From an uncultured Lachnospiraceae bacterium (GTDB lineage Bacteria > Bacillota > Clostridia > Lachnospirales > Lachnospiraceae), in assembly GCA_900317585.1 (NCBI GenBank), contig ONHG01000006.1, forward strand, positions 1 to 64,000: a DNA stretch of 64,000 nt. Direction: 5' to 3'. This document shows positions 41,921-50,450 of this stretch, one piece after another. Every line of letters begins with the position of its first letter. The stretch's first letter is position 1. A program made the position numbers and the translations under genes. The notes under the pieces were generated by a model. That model made no database searches and had not been told where the DNA came from. It saw only the letters and a program-made list of their open reading frames with translations.

Positions 41921-41945
41921 CAAATCACCCAATGCACTTTAATAT
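41917..41945 (+). promoter_or_regulatory. Promoter of the valS T-box leader
   Basis: TTGACA (41917-41922) and TAATAT (41940-41945) lie 17 nt apart; the -35 box overlaps the last codon of the DUF1667 gene. Confidence 0.7.
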
Positions 41946-41979
41946 TGTAGAAAGAAACAGGCAAATATTTAAAGGCATA

Positions 41980-42294
41980 AGAAAGAGGAGTACATGACGA
42001 AAGCTTTCAGAGAGAGCATCCGGTCCGTAAGATGGTGATACATTTTGGACAGGCTGAAAGATGCTTAAGACAGAAATCATGGAAGGTAGCTTTTGAGCCG
42101 AAGAACCCAGAAAGTTAAATCTATATATAACAAGATTTGACATAAGTTCTTCCGATTCGTCCACGTTACAGGACAAGAGGCATTCGAGCGTAGCGTATAT
42201 GTTATATATTTTAGTGCATATGTCGCTCTGATGTAAACGAAGGTGGTACAGCGCTTATTCGCCCTTCCGGTCGTAGACCGGAGGGGCTTTTTTT
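41980..42294 (+). promoter_or_regulatory. T-box riboswitch of valS (valine)
   Basis: The leader has the T-box bulge TGGTACAGCG (42244-42253; consensus UGGNACCRCG, one change). The variable base is T, fitting the A73 discriminator of tRNA-Val. Upstream, GGAAGGTAGC (42081-42090) provides a candidate specifier codon GTA, followed by AGCTTTT, which can pair with AAAGCT upstream. A terminator stem GCCCTTCCGGTC / GACCGGAGGGGC equivalent, with seven T, follows at 42261-42294. Uncharged tRNA-Val would stabilise the antiterminator and let valS be read. The downstream gene agrees with this specificity. Confidence 0.88.
42261..42294 (+). terminator. Regulated terminator of the valS T-box
   Basis: GCCCTTCCGGT and ACCGGAGGGGC pair around CGTAG and are followed by TTTTTTT; the 5' side overlaps the region just after the T-box bulge that forms the antiterminator. 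Confidence 0.85.
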
Positions 42295-42421
42295 GTAGAC
42301 TGAGATGTGCACATATAGCGCAAATTTATTTATTTCCGTCATGGCATGTACTAAAACTGTAAGACCGGAAGATTGCGCATGCAATCCAATCGGTCGCCCG
42401 TCGCTAAATGAAAAGAAAAAC

Positions 42422-42538
42422 AGCAAAAGCTCACAGCCTGAATTATCAGGTCGCGCATTATGTATGGAATTATGTAATCATAAACATAATTCCATACATA
42501 ATGCGCGACCTGATACAAAACACCCCCAAAGCTTTTGC
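42422..42538 (+). repeat. Long perfect palindrome between T-box and valS
   Basis: Arms 42444-42475 and 42484-42515 are perfectly complementary over 32 bp (beginning TATCAGGTCGCGC) with an 8-nt loop. Outside them GCAAAAGCT (42422) and AGCTTTTGC (42530) also pair. A smaller hairpin with GACCG...CGGTC and GATTG...CAATC lies before it (about 42361-42394). This roughly 180-bp structured block sits inside the valS transcript, after the T-box terminator and before the RBS. Confidence 0.85.
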
Positions 42539-42563
42539 GTCATTCATATAAAAGGAGGAAAAC

Positions 42564-45212
42564 ATGAGCAAAGAACTAAACAAAACCTACGATCCAAAGG
42601 ACATCGAGGATCGTCTTTACAAAAAGTGGGAAGACAATGGCTACTTTCATGCAGAGGTAGACCGCAGCAAAAAACCATTCACAATCGTGATGCCACCACC
42701 AAACATCACAGGACAGCTGCACATGGGACATGCCCTTGACAACACCATGCAGGATATCCTTATCAGATACAAGAGAATGCAGGGCTACAATGCACTCTGG
42801 CAGCCGGGAACAGACCACGCATCCATCGCAACAGAGGTAAAGGTCATCCAGGCACTTAAAGAGCAGGGAATCAACAAGGCAGACCTTACAAGAGAAGAGT
42901 TCCTCGAGAAATGCTGGGACTGGAGAAAAGAGTACGGCGGACGTATTGTAAAGCAGCTTCGTAAGCTCGGATCATCAGCAGACTGGCAGCGTGAGAGATT
43001 TACAATGGATGAGGGATGCTCACACGCAGTACAGGAGGTATTTACAAAGCTTTATAAGAAGGGCTGGATTTATAAGGGCTCAAGAATCGTAAACTGGTGT
43101 CCGGTATGTAAGACATCTATTTCAGATGCAGAGGTAGAGCATGAGGAGCAGGACGGCTTCTTCTGGCACATCAACTATCCTGTAGTTGGCGAGGAAGGCA
43201 GATTCGTAGAGATAGCAACAACACGTCCTGAGACACTTTTCGGAGATACAGCCGTAGCTGTAAACCCTGATGATGAGCGTTATCAGGATATCATCGGAAA
43301 GACATTGAAGCTTCCATGCACAGACAGGGAGATTCCGGTAATCGCAGATTCATACGTAGATAAAGAGTTTGGAACAGGCTGTGTAAAGATTACACCTGCA
43401 CACGACCCTAACGATTTTGAGGTAGGAAAACGCCACAGCTTAGAGGAAATCGTTGTAATCAATGATGATGCCACAATGAACGAAAAGGCCGGAAAATATG
43501 CCGGAATGGATAGATACGAGTGCAGAAAGGCACTGGTTGAGGATCTTAAGGAGCAGGGCCTTTTAGTAAAGGTTGTACCACACTCACACAATGTAGGTGT
43601 GCATGACCGCTGTCACACAACAGTTGAGCCAATGATCAAGCAGCAGTGGTTCGTCAAGATGGACGAGATGATTAAGCCTGCAGTTGAGGGAGTAAAGAAC
43701 GGAGAAATCAAGCTCCTTCCTTCAAGAATGGACAAGACATACTTCAACTGGACAGACAATATCCGCGACTGGTGTATCAGCCGTCAGCTCTGGTGGGGAC
43801 ACAGAATACCTACATGGTACTGTGATGACTGTGGAGAGATGGTAGTTTCAATAGAAAAGCCGGGCAAATGTCCTAAGTGTGGCAAGGAGCACTGGACGCA
43901 GGATCCTGATACACTTGATACATGGTTCTCATCAGCGCTCTGGCCATTCTCAACACTCGGCTGGCCTGAAAAGACAGAGGATCTTGACTATTTCTATCCA
44001 AACGATGTGCTCGTAACAGGCTACGATATCATTTTCTTCTGGGTAATCAGAATGATTTTCTCAGGCTATGAGCAGATGGGCAAGGCACCATTCCACACAG
44101 TGCTTTTCCATGGACTCGTAAGAGATTCTCAGGGCCGCAAGATGAGTAAATCACTCGGAAACGGAATTGATCCGCTTGAGGTTATCGACAAGTATGGTGC
44201 AGATGCACTTCGTCTGACACTTATCACAGGAAATGCACCGGGAAATGACATGCGTTTCTACTGGGAGAGAGTTGAGGCTTCAAGAAACTTCGCCAACAAG
44301 GTATGGAATGCATCAAGATTTATCATGATGAACCTTGAAGGTGTAGAGCTTAGAGAGCCAAAGCTTGATGAGCTTCATGCAGCAGACAAGTGGATTCTTT
44401 CAAGGGTAAATACACTTGCAAAGGATGCCACAGAAAACATGGACAAGTTCGAGCTTGGAATCGCAGTACAAAAGGTATACGACTTCATCTGGGATGAGTT
44501 CTGTGACTGGTATATCGAGATTGCAAAGGTTCGTACCTACAAGAAGGATGAAAAACCAGAGTCAGCAAATGCAGCACTCTGGACGCTTAAGACAGTACTT
44601 GTAAATGCACTGAAGCTCCTTCATCCATATATGCCGTTTATCACAGAGGAAATCTTCTGCACACTTCAGTCAGACGAGGAGACTATCATGCTCTCTAAAT
44701 GGCCTGAGTACAAGGAAGAGTGGAATTTCCCGGCAGAAGAAGCCGCAATCGAGCACTGCAAGGATCTCGTAAAGGGTATCAGAAATGTCCGTACACAGAT
44801 GGATGTTCCACCTTCAAGAAAGGCAAAGCTTTTCATCACAAGTGATGATGAGTCAGTCAGAAAGATATTCGAGGACAACAAGGAGGTATATGTAAATCTT
44901 GCATTTACCAGCGAGATTACAGTACAGCAGGGCAAGGCCGGTATTGGAGATGACGCTGTATCAGTAGTGATACCTGATGCGGTTGCATACCTGCCGCTTG
45001 AGGACCTTGTTGATTTTGAGAAGGAAAAGGAAAGACTCAATAAAGAAAAGGATAAGCTTACAAAGGAGCTTGCGCGCTCAAGGGGCATGCTCTCAAATGA
45101 GAAATTCTTAAACAATGCAAAGCCTGAAAAGGTTCAGGAGGAAAAGGACAAGCTTGCAAAGTATGAGCAGATGATGGCTCAGGTAGAGGAACGTCTGGCT
45201 CAGTTTAAATAA
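42564..45212 (+). CDS. valS: Valyl-tRNA synthetase
   Basis: An 882-residue class I synthetase: class signature HMGHALDN, PGTDHASIATE (valine-specific), the editing domain, KMSKSLGNGIDP and the C-terminal coiled coil (about 810-880) typical of ValRS. It charges tRNA-Val in the cytoplasm. AAGGAGG lies just before ATG 42564. Expression is controlled by the T-box in the leader. Confidence 0.97.
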   Translation: MSKELNKTYDPKDIEDRLYKKWEDNGYFHAEVDRSKKPFTIVMPPPNITGQLHMGHALDNTMQDILIRYKRMQGYNALWQPGTDHASIATEVKVIQALKEQGINKADLTREEFLEKCWDWRKEYGGRIVKQLRKLGSSADWQRERFTMDEGCSHAVQEVFTKLYKKGWIYKGSRIVNWCPVCKTSISDAEVEHEEQDGFFWHINYPVVGEEGRFVEIATTRPETLFGDTAVAVNPDDERYQDIIGKTLKLPCTDREIPVIADSYVDKEFGTGCVKITPAHDPNDFEVGKRHSLEEIVVINDDATMNEKAGKYAGMDRYECRKALVEDLKEQGLLVKVVPHSHNVGVHDRCHTTVEPMIKQQWFVKMDEMIKPAVEGVKNGEIKLLPSRMDKTYFNWTDNIRDWCISRQLWWGHRIPTWYCDDCGEMVVSIEKPGKCPKCGKEHWTQDPDTLDTWFSSALWPFSTLGWPEKTEDLDYFYPNDVLVTGYDIIFFWVIRMIFSGYEQMGKAPFHTVLFHGLVRDSQGRKMSKSLGNGIDPLEVIDKYGADALRLTLITGNAPGNDMRFYWERVEASRNFANKVWNASRFIMMNLEGVELREPKLDELHAADKWILSRVNTLAKDATENMDKFELGIAVQKVYDFIWDEFCDWYIEIAKVRTYKKDEKPESANAALWTLKTVLVNALKLLHPYMPFITEEIFCTLQSDEETIMLSKWPEYKEEWNFPAEEAAIEHCKDLVKGIRNVRTQMDVPPSRKAKLFITSDDESVRKIFEDNKEVYVNLAFTSEITVQQGKAGIGDDAVSVVIPDAVAYLPLEDLVDFEKEKERLNKEKDKLTKELARSRGMLSNEKFLNNAKPEKVQEEKDKLAKYEQMMAQVEERLAQFK

Positions 45213-45242
45213 TTAAATACAGATTATATTTTGTGAACACTG

Positions 45243-45422
45243 TTTTCCTGGGGCAAGGATGCAAAGGAGGCCGTACACAATGCGGTGGTTCTTGAAGAGG
45301 TTGCCAAGATGGCATATCGAACCGGGCTGATTCATCCGCAGGTAGCACCTGCCCCGCAGGAATTACAGGATAAGCATTATTTCCGTAAGCATGGTGCAAA
45401 TGCATATTACGGACAGAATTAA
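45243..45422 (+). pseudogene. araD remnant (L-ribulose-5-phosphate 4-epimerase, C-terminal 59 codons)
   Basis: Immediately after valS one frame reads [19 protein letters not shown], then [13 protein letters not shown] and [17 protein letters not shown] before TAA. This is the C-terminal part of the class II aldolase-type AraD/SgbE epimerase, normally about 230 residues. There is no start; TGA precedes it by three codons. It is the scar of a deletion or insertion, and the following glycosidases may derive from the same lost arabinose locus. Confidence 0.8.
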
Positions 45423-45448
45423 CAGGATATCGAGAGGGTATAAAACAG

Positions 45449-46714
45449 ATGAAGATGAAAACAGCACCTATGGGGTGGAACAGCTGGGATTGTTATGGAG
45501 CGGCTGTTACAGAAGATATCGTACGACGGAACGCTGAATTTATGGCTGAGCATCTGAAGGAGTACGGTTGGGAATATATTGTGGTGGATATCCAATGGTA
45601 TGAGCCTTATGCTGCAACCAATGAGTATCATCCTTTTGCGGATGTAGTAATGGATGAGTATGGAAGACTGCTTCCCGCAGTAAATCGTTTTCCTTCCGCA
45701 GCAAACGGTGCGGGCTTTGGACCATTGGCAGAATATGTCCATTCTCTTGGATTGAAGTTCGGCATTCATATTATGAGAGGGATTCCACGACAGGCTGTAC
45801 ATCAGAACACGAAAATCATGAACAGTGACAGACATGCCCGGGAAATTGCCAAAACAAACAGTATCTGTGCCTGGAATACGGATATGTATGGCGTAGATCC
45901 TGAGAAAGACGGGGCACGGGAATACTATAACAGTATTTTTGAATTATATGCTTCCTGGGGTGTGGATTTTATTAAATGTGATGATATTGCACGGGAACTG
46001 CCACATGAGGAATCCGAACTGATTATGCTGAGCAAGGCATTGCATGGTTGCGGAAGACCCATGGTTTTAAGTCTGTCGCCGGGACCTGCTCTTTTAGAAA
46101 AGGCAGAGCTTTATAAGCAGATTTCCAATATGTGGAGAATCACCGATGATTTCTGGGATAAGTGGGAACTGTTATATGATATGTTTTCAAGAGCAGAAAA
46201 ATGGTGCACCCATGCAGGTGCAGGGCACTGGCCGGATGCCGATATGCTTCCGGTCGGACCGATACGGCAGGTATATGATGTGAATAACTGGACGAATTTC
46301 ACACAGGATGAGCAGATCACCATGATGACACTCTGGAGTATTATGCGTTCTCCTTTGATGCTGGGAGGAGAGCTGACAGGGTTTGACGAATTCACTATGA
46401 ATCTGGTAACCAATTCTGAAATACTTGCCATGCATGCAAATGCACGGCATTCGCATCAGGTGTGGAGACGTGAAATCGATGGTATAGAGCATGCATTGTG
46501 GATTGCAGCAGATACAAAGGGTGGATATTATGTCGCGGTATTTAATCTGGGTGATAAAGACAGTGATATATCCATACCGCTTGCCGATATGGAGATTTAT
46601 GATGGAGTAAATGGAACGGAGCTTTGGAGCGGAGAGCACGTGGAAGAGCCAAAGAACCTTAGTGTGTCATTAAAGAGTCATGGTGCTAGGGCATATCATT
46701 TTACGTACAACTAA
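45449..46714 (+). CDS. GH27 glycosidase (alpha-galactosidase / beta-L-arabinopyranosidase)
   Basis: A 421-residue cytosolic enzyme without signal peptide: MGWNSWDCYGA start, VVDIQWYEP, FGIHIMRGIPR, the nucleophile region DFIKCDDIA and the acid region MWRITDDFWD. A C-terminal beta domain follows. GH27 members act on alpha-galactosides; some act on beta-L-arabinopyranosides, and the araD scrap and a GH43 gene beside it favour arabinose-containing glycans (inference). The RBS is weak (GAGAGGG) and ATG 45455 is an alternative start. Confidence 0.85.
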   Translation: MKMKTAPMGWNSWDCYGAAVTEDIVRRNAEFMAEHLKEYGWEYIVVDIQWYEPYAATNEYHPFADVVMDEYGRLLPAVNRFPSAANGAGFGPLAEYVHSLGLKFGIHIMRGIPRQAVHQNTKIMNSDRHAREIAKTNSICAWNTDMYGVDPEKDGAREYYNSIFELYASWGVDFIKCDDIARELPHEESELIMLSKALHGCGRPMVLSLSPGPALLEKAELYKQISNMWRITDDFWDKWELLYDMFSRAEKWCTHAGAGHWPDADMLPVGPIRQVYDVNNWTNFTQDEQITMMTLWSIMRSPLMLGGELTGFDEFTMNLVTNSEILAMHANARHSHQVWRREIDGIEHALWIAADTKGGYYVAVFNLGDKDSDISIPLADMEIYDGVNGTELWSGEHVEEPKNLSVSLKSHGARAYHFTYN

Positions 46715-46881
46715 AAAGAAATGCCCGGCTGCCGGTAAATCTGTGCAAACCGGAAATTTCTGATGAATAACATGGTGCAGAGAAGAGTTGAAAAGGCAGA
46801 CGGATAAGAAACAAAGATAAAATAGTAAAAATAGAATAGAACAAAGAAAGAATATGGAGATAAAACAGAAAGGAATAAACA

Positions 46882-48378
46882 ATGAATGTAAATCCTATAA
46901 CAAGATTGGATTATCCAGATCCGGACGTGATCCGCGTAGAAGACACCTATTATATGGTATCCACAACCATGCACTTTATGCCGGGCTGTGAGATTCTGCA
47001 GTCTTTTGATCTGGTGCACTGGGAGCATGTGACTTATGTCTATGAGACGTTGGATCATACGGATGCGCAGCAACTGAAAAGCGGTCAGAATATTTACGGA
47101 CAGGGCATGTGGGCAGCTTCCCTGCGCTATCATGAAGGCCGATTTTTTATCTGCTTTGTGGCAAATGATACCCGTAAGACTTATTTGTATACTTCGGAAA
47201 AAATAGATGGTCCATGGAAAAAGCAGCTGATAGAAGGCTTTTATCATGACGGCTCTTTATTATTTGATGAGGATGGCAGAAACTATATTGTATATGGAAA
47301 TGATGAAATCTGGATTACAGAATTGAATGAAGATTTGACTGCACCAAAGAAGGACGGATTACATCGTCTTTTAGTCAGTGATCATAAGAACCCGGAGCTA
47401 GGCTATGAGGGGGCTCATATTCAAAAAATAAACGGCTATTATTATATTTTTCTGATTCATTCCCTGAGAGACCGCTGGATGCGGACGGAAGCATGCTTTT
47501 ACAGTGATTCTCTGGAAGGAGAATTCACGGGTGGAGATGTACTTTGTGATGATCGTGGATATTGTGGACAGGGCGTGGCACAGGGAGGAATAGTGGATAC
47601 GCCGGATGGAAAGTGGTATGCAATGCTGTTTCAGGATTCCGGAGCAGTTGGACGGATTCCTATTCTGCTTCCGGTTACCTGGAAGGATCATTTTCCGGTT
47701 TTTGGACAGAACGGACATGTGCCGGAAGAAATAGAGGTTCACAGTACCAGACCAGGATATATTTATCAGCCATTAGTGGGAAGTGATGATTTCTGTAATG
47801 GGCTGCTTCCGCGCTGGCAGTTTAATCATGATCCAGATCCACGGTACTATCATCTGGATGCATTGCAGGGAACCTATACAATTACAACACGGGAAGTTTG
47901 TACAGAGCTTATACAGGCAGTAAATACGCTTACGCAAAGGATGAGTTATCCGTCATGCGCAGCTGAGGTTACTGTTGATGCTTCTGCATTGAAAGAGGGC
48001 GATGTCGCAGGTTTGTGTGCGTTGCAGAGCTGTTATGCTGCAGTTGGAATTACAAAACATCATGGAAAATATGAAGTCCTTATGCTGGATAAAAAAGAAG
48101 ATGGTATATTGGATATGACGGAAGGAACTGTTGTTGAATCACACCAGATGGATTTTCGTCTGGAAGCAGATTTCTGTAACATGAAGGATGAAGCACGCTG
48201 CTATTACCGGGTAAATAAGGGAGACTGGCTACCTATCGGAACCGTGCATAAGCTGTACTTCAAACTGGATCATTTTACTGGTTGCCGGTTTGGTCTGTTC
48301 TGCTATGCGGCAGAGGAAACAGGAGGAAGTGCCTGCTTCCGGGATTTTAAGTATTATGATGTTGATGAAATCTCATAA
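46882..48378 (+). CDS. GH43 glycosidase (beta-xylosidase / arabinofuranosidase type)
   Basis: A 498-residue protein: five-bladed beta-propeller start TRLDYPDPDVIRVEDTYYMVSTT with the catalytic Asp in YPDPDV, the second Asp in DGSLLFDEDG, and the general acid Glu in YEGAHIQK. A C-terminal beta-sandwich domain (about 300-498) follows, as in GH43 xylosidases. No signal peptide, so it acts on imported oligosaccharides. AGAAAGGAA precedes the ATG. It forms a likely pair with the GH27 gene. Confidence 0.88.
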   Translation: MNVNPITRLDYPDPDVIRVEDTYYMVSTTMHFMPGCEILQSFDLVHWEHVTYVYETLDHTDAQQLKSGQNIYGQGMWAASLRYHEGRFFICFVANDTRKTYLYTSEKIDGPWKKQLIEGFYHDGSLLFDEDGRNYIVYGNDEIWITELNEDLTAPKKDGLHRLLVSDHKNPELGYEGAHIQKINGYYYIFLIHSLRDRWMRTEACFYSDSLEGEFTGGDVLCDDRGYCGQGVAQGGIVDTPDGKWYAMLFQDSGAVGRIPILLPVTWKDHFPVFGQNGHVPEEIEVHSTRPGYIYQPLVGSDDFCNGLLPRWQFNHDPDPRYYHLDALQGTYTITTREVCTELIQAVNTLTQRMSYPSCAAEVTVDASALKEGDVAGLCALQSCYAAVGITKHHGKYEVLMLDKKEDGILDMTEGTVVESHQMDFRLEADFCNMKDEARCYYRVNKGDWLPIGTVHKLYFKLDHFTGCRFGLFCYAAEETGGSACFRDFKYYDVDEIS

Positions 48379-48634
48379 AGATAGAACTACATAAAATAAG
48401 TGTCGGAATTTACTCAAATTTTTCCTGCTTTGGACATTGGTTTTTACAACGGTATTGTATAGTGAAGCAGAGGAAAAACAAAATATGTTTCAGAATGCGC
48501 ATGGATGTAATGTAAGCAATAAGAGTCTGGTTAAATTTCTGATGAAATACATAAGATAAATAATCCGTTTTGCCTGTTCAGTACTATATGCTTGATAAAT
48601 ACAGTCAATTCCGTAAAAGATTCAGATTGCAGAA

Positions 48635-48679
48635 AAATCCGGGCATAGTATCAATAGAATGATATTGCCCGGATTTTTT
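48635..48679 (+). terminator. Rho-independent terminator after the glycosidase genes
   Basis: AAATCCGGGCA and TGCCCGGATTT form a perfect 11-bp stem followed by T-rich sequence. The other 340 bp of the gap 48379-48767 show no convincing gene; a few short fragments there look like decayed coding sequence. Confidence 0.85.
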
Positions 48680-48767
48680 ATATTTAGTGGCTTTTCTTAA
48701 AATCCGAATAGTGATATAATGCATTTAATAGAAACAAACATAGTCTGATGTTCAGTGAGGGAAAGAT

Positions 48768-50153
48768 ATGGATGATACCGGTATAAAGAGAGAACCAGTT
48801 ATCAGAATAAGCTATGACAGGATGGAAGCATATATACTGCTGCCTATACTTGGGGATAATGAAGCGTATACAGTCGATGAGCTGATTGATGCAGCAGCAA
48901 AAAATGGTGTAGTATTTGGCATTGACTGTGATTTGATTTCAGATATGGTGGAGTCACGCAACTTTGGTCATGAAATATGCTTTGCCAGAGGTCAGAAGCC
49001 ACAGGATGGAGAGGATGGACGATATGAATTTCTGTTCGACTATAATCTGAATAAGAAGCCAAAGATACGAGATGACGGCTCTGTTGATTATTGGAGTGTA
49101 CATTCGGTTGAGGTTGTCAAAAAGGGACAGGAAATTGCCAGATACATAGAGCCTGTAGAGGGAAAGGATGGAAAGGATGTCTTTGGAAAAGTTATACAGG
49201 CAAAAAGAGGCAAGCCGCTTCCACCATTGGCAGGCAGAGGCTTTGAAAAGTCTGCAGATGGTCTGTTATACGTGGCGACAATTGACGGAAAGATTGAGAA
49301 AAATAAAAACCGCATACTCATAAATCCGGTGCTTGAGATAAATGGAGATGTGGATGTCGGAACAGGTAATATTGATTTTATAGGAGACGTTATTGTTCAT
49401 GGCAACGTCAGAACCGGTGCAAGAATAATGTCATCCCAGTCAATTACGGTTGACGGTATATGTGAAGGCTGTGTGCTTGAAGCAGGTAAGGATATTATTT
49501 TGCGAAGCGGAATGATAGGAAGAAACAAGGCCAGACTCATAGTGAAGGGCAATCTTTTTGCAAAGTTTATAGAGTATACAGAGGTCAATGTTGAGGGTTA
49601 TGTTGAGGCTGATTCGGCTGTAAACAGTATTATTGTAAGCAATGACATGGTACTCTTTAAGGGAGGCCATGCCAGTATAGTGGGAGGCAAGGTATACGGC
49701 TGTGCCGGAATAGAGGTTGCGAACCTCGGAAATGATGCATTTATCAAGACTGAGGTACATGTGGGGGTTCACAAAAAAATCAAGATAAAGATAGCGGAGC
49801 TTGAAAGGCTGATAATGCAAAAACAGCAGTTGTTGGACAACATCACCGCCGGGTTAAAGCAGATAGAAATGCTCGAAGAAAAGACAGCCGACAGAGAAAA
49901 TCTGGATGAGAAAAAGATGGCGCTTACCCGCGCAAAAATAGAAAAGACGGCTGACATTACCGCAAATAAGGAGGAGCTTGGGCGCTTGCAGAGCATTGTT
50001 GAGCGTTCGACAAATGCTACCGTAAAGGTTACTGAGCTGACATATCCAAATGTTGAGGTATATATCAATAATTCAAAACTTGTCACAAAGGATGAGGTCG
50101 GACCGGCAGAATTTATGGAGAAGGATGCAGGCATTGTTATGATGTCTTTGTAG
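48768..50153 (+). CDS. FapA family protein (DUF342)
   Basis: A 461-residue protein with the DUF342 layout: a KH-like N-terminal part, KKGQEIARYIEPVEGKDGKDVFG, KRGKPLPPLAGRG, then a right-handed beta-helix of polar repeats (GDVDVGTGNIDFIGDVIVHGNV and SQSITVDGICEGC...) and a C-terminal coiled coil (about 345-420). DUF342 proteins are thought to be surface or cytoskeletal polymers in Firmicutes, with some linked to motility or cell shape. It lies alone between terminators. Function not established. Confidence 0.85.
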   Translation: MDDTGIKREPVIRISYDRMEAYILLPILGDNEAYTVDELIDAAAKNGVVFGIDCDLISDMVESRNFGHEICFARGQKPQDGEDGRYEFLFDYNLNKKPKIRDDGSVDYWSVHSVEVVKKGQEIARYIEPVEGKDGKDVFGKVIQAKRGKPLPPLAGRGFEKSADGLLYVATIDGKIEKNKNRILINPVLEINGDVDVGTGNIDFIGDVIVHGNVRTGARIMSSQSITVDGICEGCVLEAGKDIILRSGMIGRNKARLIVKGNLFAKFIEYTEVNVEGYVEADSAVNSIIVSNDMVLFKGGHASIVGGKVYGCAGIEVANLGNDAFIKTEVHVGVHKKIKIKIAELERLIMQKQQLLDNITAGLKQIEMLEEKTADRENLDEKKMALTRAKIEKTADITANKEELGRLQSIVERSTNATVKVTELTYPNVEVYINNSKLVTKDEVGPAEFMEKDAGIVMMSL

Positions 50154-50199
50154 AAAAATGCGATATTTTTATTAAATCTTAATGGAATTTCACTTGCAT

Positions 50200-50239
50200 A
50201 AAGGGGTTACTATATTATAATATATAGTGACCCTTTTTG
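50200..50239 (+). terminator. Terminator after the FapA gene
   Basis: AAGGGGTTACTATAT pairs with ATATAGTGACCCTT and is followed by five T. Confidence 0.75.
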
Positions 50240-50291
50240 ATGAGGAAAATGATTTTATTATTTATTATACTAATTAATTATGGAGGCAATT

Positions 50292-50429
50292 ATGCTTAAC
50301 TTTGAAGAAGAACTCAAAAATTATGAACCAAGCCTTGAGATAGATGAGGCAGAGTCAGCTATTTACAGTCATGATCTGACAGATGCTACAGATATTATCG
50401 CAGAGATATTACGTGGTCAGCAAAAGTAG
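50292..50429 (+). CDS. Small acidic protein of unknown function
   Basis: A 45-residue ORF with GGAGG 6 nt before its ATG. The protein is acidic and helical in appearance (FEEELKNYEPSLEIDEAES, then DATDIIAEILRG). It ends 21 nt before the TPR gene and is probably co-transcribed with it. I recognise no family; the strong RBS and codon use argue for a real gene. Confidence 0.6.
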   Translation: MLNFEEELKNYEPSLEIDEAESAIYSHDLTDATDIIAEILRGQQK

Positions 50430-50450
50430 TTTTTATTAGGAGAATACAAA

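Noticed and set aside
42305..42739. 144-codon frame between T-box and valS
   Set aside because: It overlaps the perfect palindrome and the start of valS, which has the strong RBS.
48379..48634. Possible short gene or RNA between GH43 and the terminator
   Set aside because: Only very short frames without RBS; looks like decayed sequence.
48635..48679. Riboswitch before the FapA gene
   Set aside because: The hairpin is a plain terminator ending the previous unit; no other conserved structure was seen.
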